Positions 12,783 to 14,575 of a stretch of DNA of 14,575 nt are shown in pieces. A program made the translations under genes and the position numbers. Position 1 is the stretch's first letter, and each line of letters opens with the position of its first letter. The notes under the pieces were generated by a model. It was not told the DNA's origin. It searched no databases and saw only the letters and a list, made by a program, of their open reading frames with translations. The DNA lies in assembly GCA_030642405.1 (NCBI GenBank), contig DAOWNV010000035.1:1-14575 (forward strand), read 5' to 3'. Source of the DNA: Desulfosarcina sp. GTDB taxonomy: Bacteria; Desulfobacterota; Desulfobacteria; Desulfobacterales; Desulfosarcinaceae.

Positions 12783-14575
12783 ATGTGGAACTTCAGAATT
12801 AAACGTTTTAGGAAATTGACATGTGTTTTTTGTTTAGGCTTGATAGTTGCTTTCATCCTTACCGGATGCGCAACTCAGACAACCGACCGGGAAAAAGCAG
12901 GTTTGGCGGATGCCGAGCCGTCCCCGTTCGTTGAAATTACGTCTATTGGACTGTCTCAAGACGCAGATAGTGTCAAGGTTGAGATCACCGGCACCCAACC
13001 GTTGACTTACACTTCCGTCAAACAACCCCAGCCGCTCGGTGTAGTTCTCTATTTTCCAAATACACGTTTAAACGTTCCAGAAGAAACAGTTCAATCTCTT
13101 GATGCTCCCGTTAGATCTGTAAATGCAAGCCAAATCGAGTCCAAGAACGATACATCTCGCGTAGAAATCCTCATGGCTAAGGATGCGCCTTATAATGTGG
13201 TTCAGGAAGGCAATACGCTTACCGTTCTTTTCACAAAATCCCTTTCCAAGCCCAAAGACGCTGACAACGAAACGACAACACCTTCGGAAACGACAACTGC
13301 CGAGGCTGCACCGGTTGAAACGACAACTGCCGCGGTTGCACCGGTTGAAACGACCTCTTTGTCTAAACCGTCCGGAACATTTCAAGGAACTGGTTATCAA
13401 ATTGAGGACAAAAAACCGGTATGGGTAAATCGAATTGATTTTCTTGGTGAAGCAAATGGTCGATCTACCCTATCCATCGAGACGACAACCCAGGTGGAAT
13501 ACAGCCTTAAAAAGACAACCGGAACACTTCTTGAACTGCGCTTAATGAACGCCAATATCGCAGAATTCAGGCAACGACCGTTGATTACTACCCGTTTTGA
13601 AAGCGCGGTGAATCGAATCATGCCTGTTCAGTTGCCGTCTATGCATAATTACTCTCTGTTTTCCATTGAGCTGCGGGAACCTGTTGGTTACTATCTGGAG
13701 CAGGTAGATGGCTTACTGTTGGTACACTTTGAAGCGTCCACCATTCCGCCGGTACCTGTCGACGAAGCCAATCTTCCTGCCTGGAAAAAAGCTCTGGTTG
13801 AAACCATAGGGCCTGTCGAAATCCCTTCGTATGCAGTTGCGACGGAAAGGGGAACTATCGACAATGAACAAACTGAAAAACAGACCACCTCGGCAACAGG
13901 TGTTCCACTTCACGCGGTATCACCCGAAACCGAATTTGATACCAACCAGGCGCTGGTTATTCAGAAACCCGGAAAAAAGTTCTCAGGTGAAAAAATTGCT
14001 CTTGATTTCTACAAGACGGATATTAAAAACGTATTTCGAATTCTGCGGGAAGTAAGTGGGAAAAATTTTGCTATAGATAACGATGTAAGTGGGAAAGTCA
14101 CGCTTACACTTGAAAACCCCGTACCTTGGGATCAGATTCTGGACCTGGTGCTGCGAATGAATCAGCTGGGTCTGGTTGCCGAGGGTGACATTTTCAGGAT
14201 CGCCACATTGTCCACCCTTAAAAAAGAAAACGACTTGAGAAAAGCACAAATCGCTGCATTTCAAAAAGAAAGAGAGCAGCTCAAAGCATTGGAACCGCTC
14301 GAAACCCACTATCTGCCGATCAGCTACTCCGATGCAACAACCGAGATCCTTCCCCACATTGAAAAAATTATCACGAAAGGCAGAGGGAGTGCCACCGTTG
14401 ACGGAAAAAACAACCAGATAATCATTACGGATACGGCTGAGAAAGTGAGGCAGGCGAGAGCAATCACAAAACAGATCGATAAAGTCACTGCCCAGGTCAT
14501 CATTGAGGCCAGGGTGGTCGAGGTGGAAGAAAGCTTTACCAAAGAACTTGGTTTCAGTTGGAACATGAGTGTTGG
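12783..14575 (+). CDS. pilQ: Type IV pilus secretin PilQ (cut by the window end)
   Basis: The frame opened by the ATG at 12783 is uninterrupted to the last base, giving 597 codons plus two bases; the C-terminal secretin barrel lies outside. GGAGAG (12773-12778) precedes the start. A hydrophobic signal ends in the lipobox LTGC with C29, so this secretin is a predicted lipoprotein. Domains follow in order. A first AMIN-like domain (about 49-150) is followed by a Thr/Glu/Ala/Pro linker with a repeat (162-196). A second AMIN-like domain (about 213-316) precedes a poorly conserved spacer (317-400). The STN/N0 domain (about 403-476) includes IALDFYKTDIKNVFRILREVSG, the N1 domain covers about 507-568, and the secretin core begins at VIIEARVVEVEESFTKELG (572-590). 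PilQ forms the outer-membrane channel for the pilus. AMIN domains bind peptidoglycan. Confidence 0.95.
   Translation, partial: MWNFRIKRFRKLTCVFCLGLIVAFILTGCATQTTDREKAGLADAEPSPFVEITSIGLSQDADSVKVEITGTQPLTYTSVKQPQPLGVVLYFPNTRLNVPEETVQSLDAPVRSVNASQIESKNDTSRVEILMAKDAPYNVVQEGNTLTVLFTKSLSKPKDADNETTTPSETTTAEAAPVETTTAAVAPVETTSLSKPSGTFQGTGYQIEDKKPVWVNRIDFLGEANGRSTLSIETTTQVEYSLKKTTGTLLELRLMNANIAEFRQRPLITTRFESAVNRIMPVQLPSMHNYSLFSIELREPVGYYLEQVDGLLLVHFEASTIPPVPVDEANLPAWKKALVETIGPVEIPSYAVATERGTIDNEQTEKQTTSATGVPLHAVSPETEFDTNQALVIQKPGKKFSGEKIALDFYKTDIKNVFRILREVSGKNFAIDNDVSGKVTLTLENPVPWDQILDLVLRMNQLGLVAEGDIFRIATLSTLKKENDLRKAQIAAFQKEREQLKALEPLETHYLPISYSDATTEILPHIEKIITKGRGSATVDGKNNQIIITDTAEKVRQARAITKQIDKVTAQVIIEARVVEVEESFTKELGFSWNMSV
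13269..13355 (+). repeat. In-frame 30-bp tandem repeat in the pilQ linker
   Basis: Two 30-bp units (13287-13316 and 13317-13346) each encode ten residues, ETTTAEAAPV and ETTTAAVAPV, and differ at only two or three bases. Partial copies of the GAAACGACAAC start flank them at 13269-13280 and 13347-13355. The repeat lies between the two AMIN-like domains, so changes in copy number would alter linker length without breaking the frame. Confidence 0.75.

Overview
The window looks like ordinary chromosomal DNA from a Gram-negative bacterium, most likely a member of the Desulfobacterota (the old Deltaproteobacteria, sulfate-reducer type). That placement is an inference from gene content and protein style: a short FmdB zinc-ribbon protein with a Cys-rich tail, a PfkB/adenosine-kinase-like protein, a YfgM-like membrane protein, a sigma-54 response regulator with its kinase, and a pilMNOPQ cluster. 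No database comparison was possible. I see no tRNA, rRNA, CRISPR array, intact insertion sequence or phage gene.

Left part (1-3863, + strand): an AT-rich stretch without a convincing gene (1-429) is followed by an FGGY carbohydrate kinase of unknown substrate (430-1983) and by recN, the DNA-repair SMC-like ATPase (2166-3863). A plausible sigma-70 promoter and a CTGT-N8-ACAG palindrome matching the classical LexA/SOS box lie just before recN, so recN is probably damage-inducible.

Middle part (3935-6391, + strand): a likely operon of fmdB, a secreted protein with two bacterial SH3 domains, a PfkB-family kinase and a single-pass membrane TPR-like protein resembling YfgM. It begins after a promoter-like TTGACA site, and its last two genes overlap in TAATG.

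Right-middle part (6388-9209, - strand): a two-gene operon with a membrane sensor histidine kinase followed, with a TAATG overlap, by an NtrC-type sigma-54 response regulator. It converges on the YfgM-like gene so tightly that the two stop codons overlap.

Right part (9659 to the end, + strand): after a 449-base AT-rich divergent intergenic region with repeated TACCG motifs, a small Cro/C1-type HTH protein overlaps pilM by 4 bases. pilM is followed by pilN, pilO, pilP and the start of pilQ, which runs off the window. PilM (cytoplasmic, actin-like), PilN and PilO (inner membrane), PilP (lipoprotein) and PilQ (outer-membrane secretin) form the alignment complex of the type IV pilus. The secretin carries its own lipobox.

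No clearly undescribed system is visible. The most useful leads are the SOS box at recN, the HTH protein translationally coupled to the pil operon, the repeated motifs between the two-component operon and the pil operon, and the predicted lipoprotein secretin.
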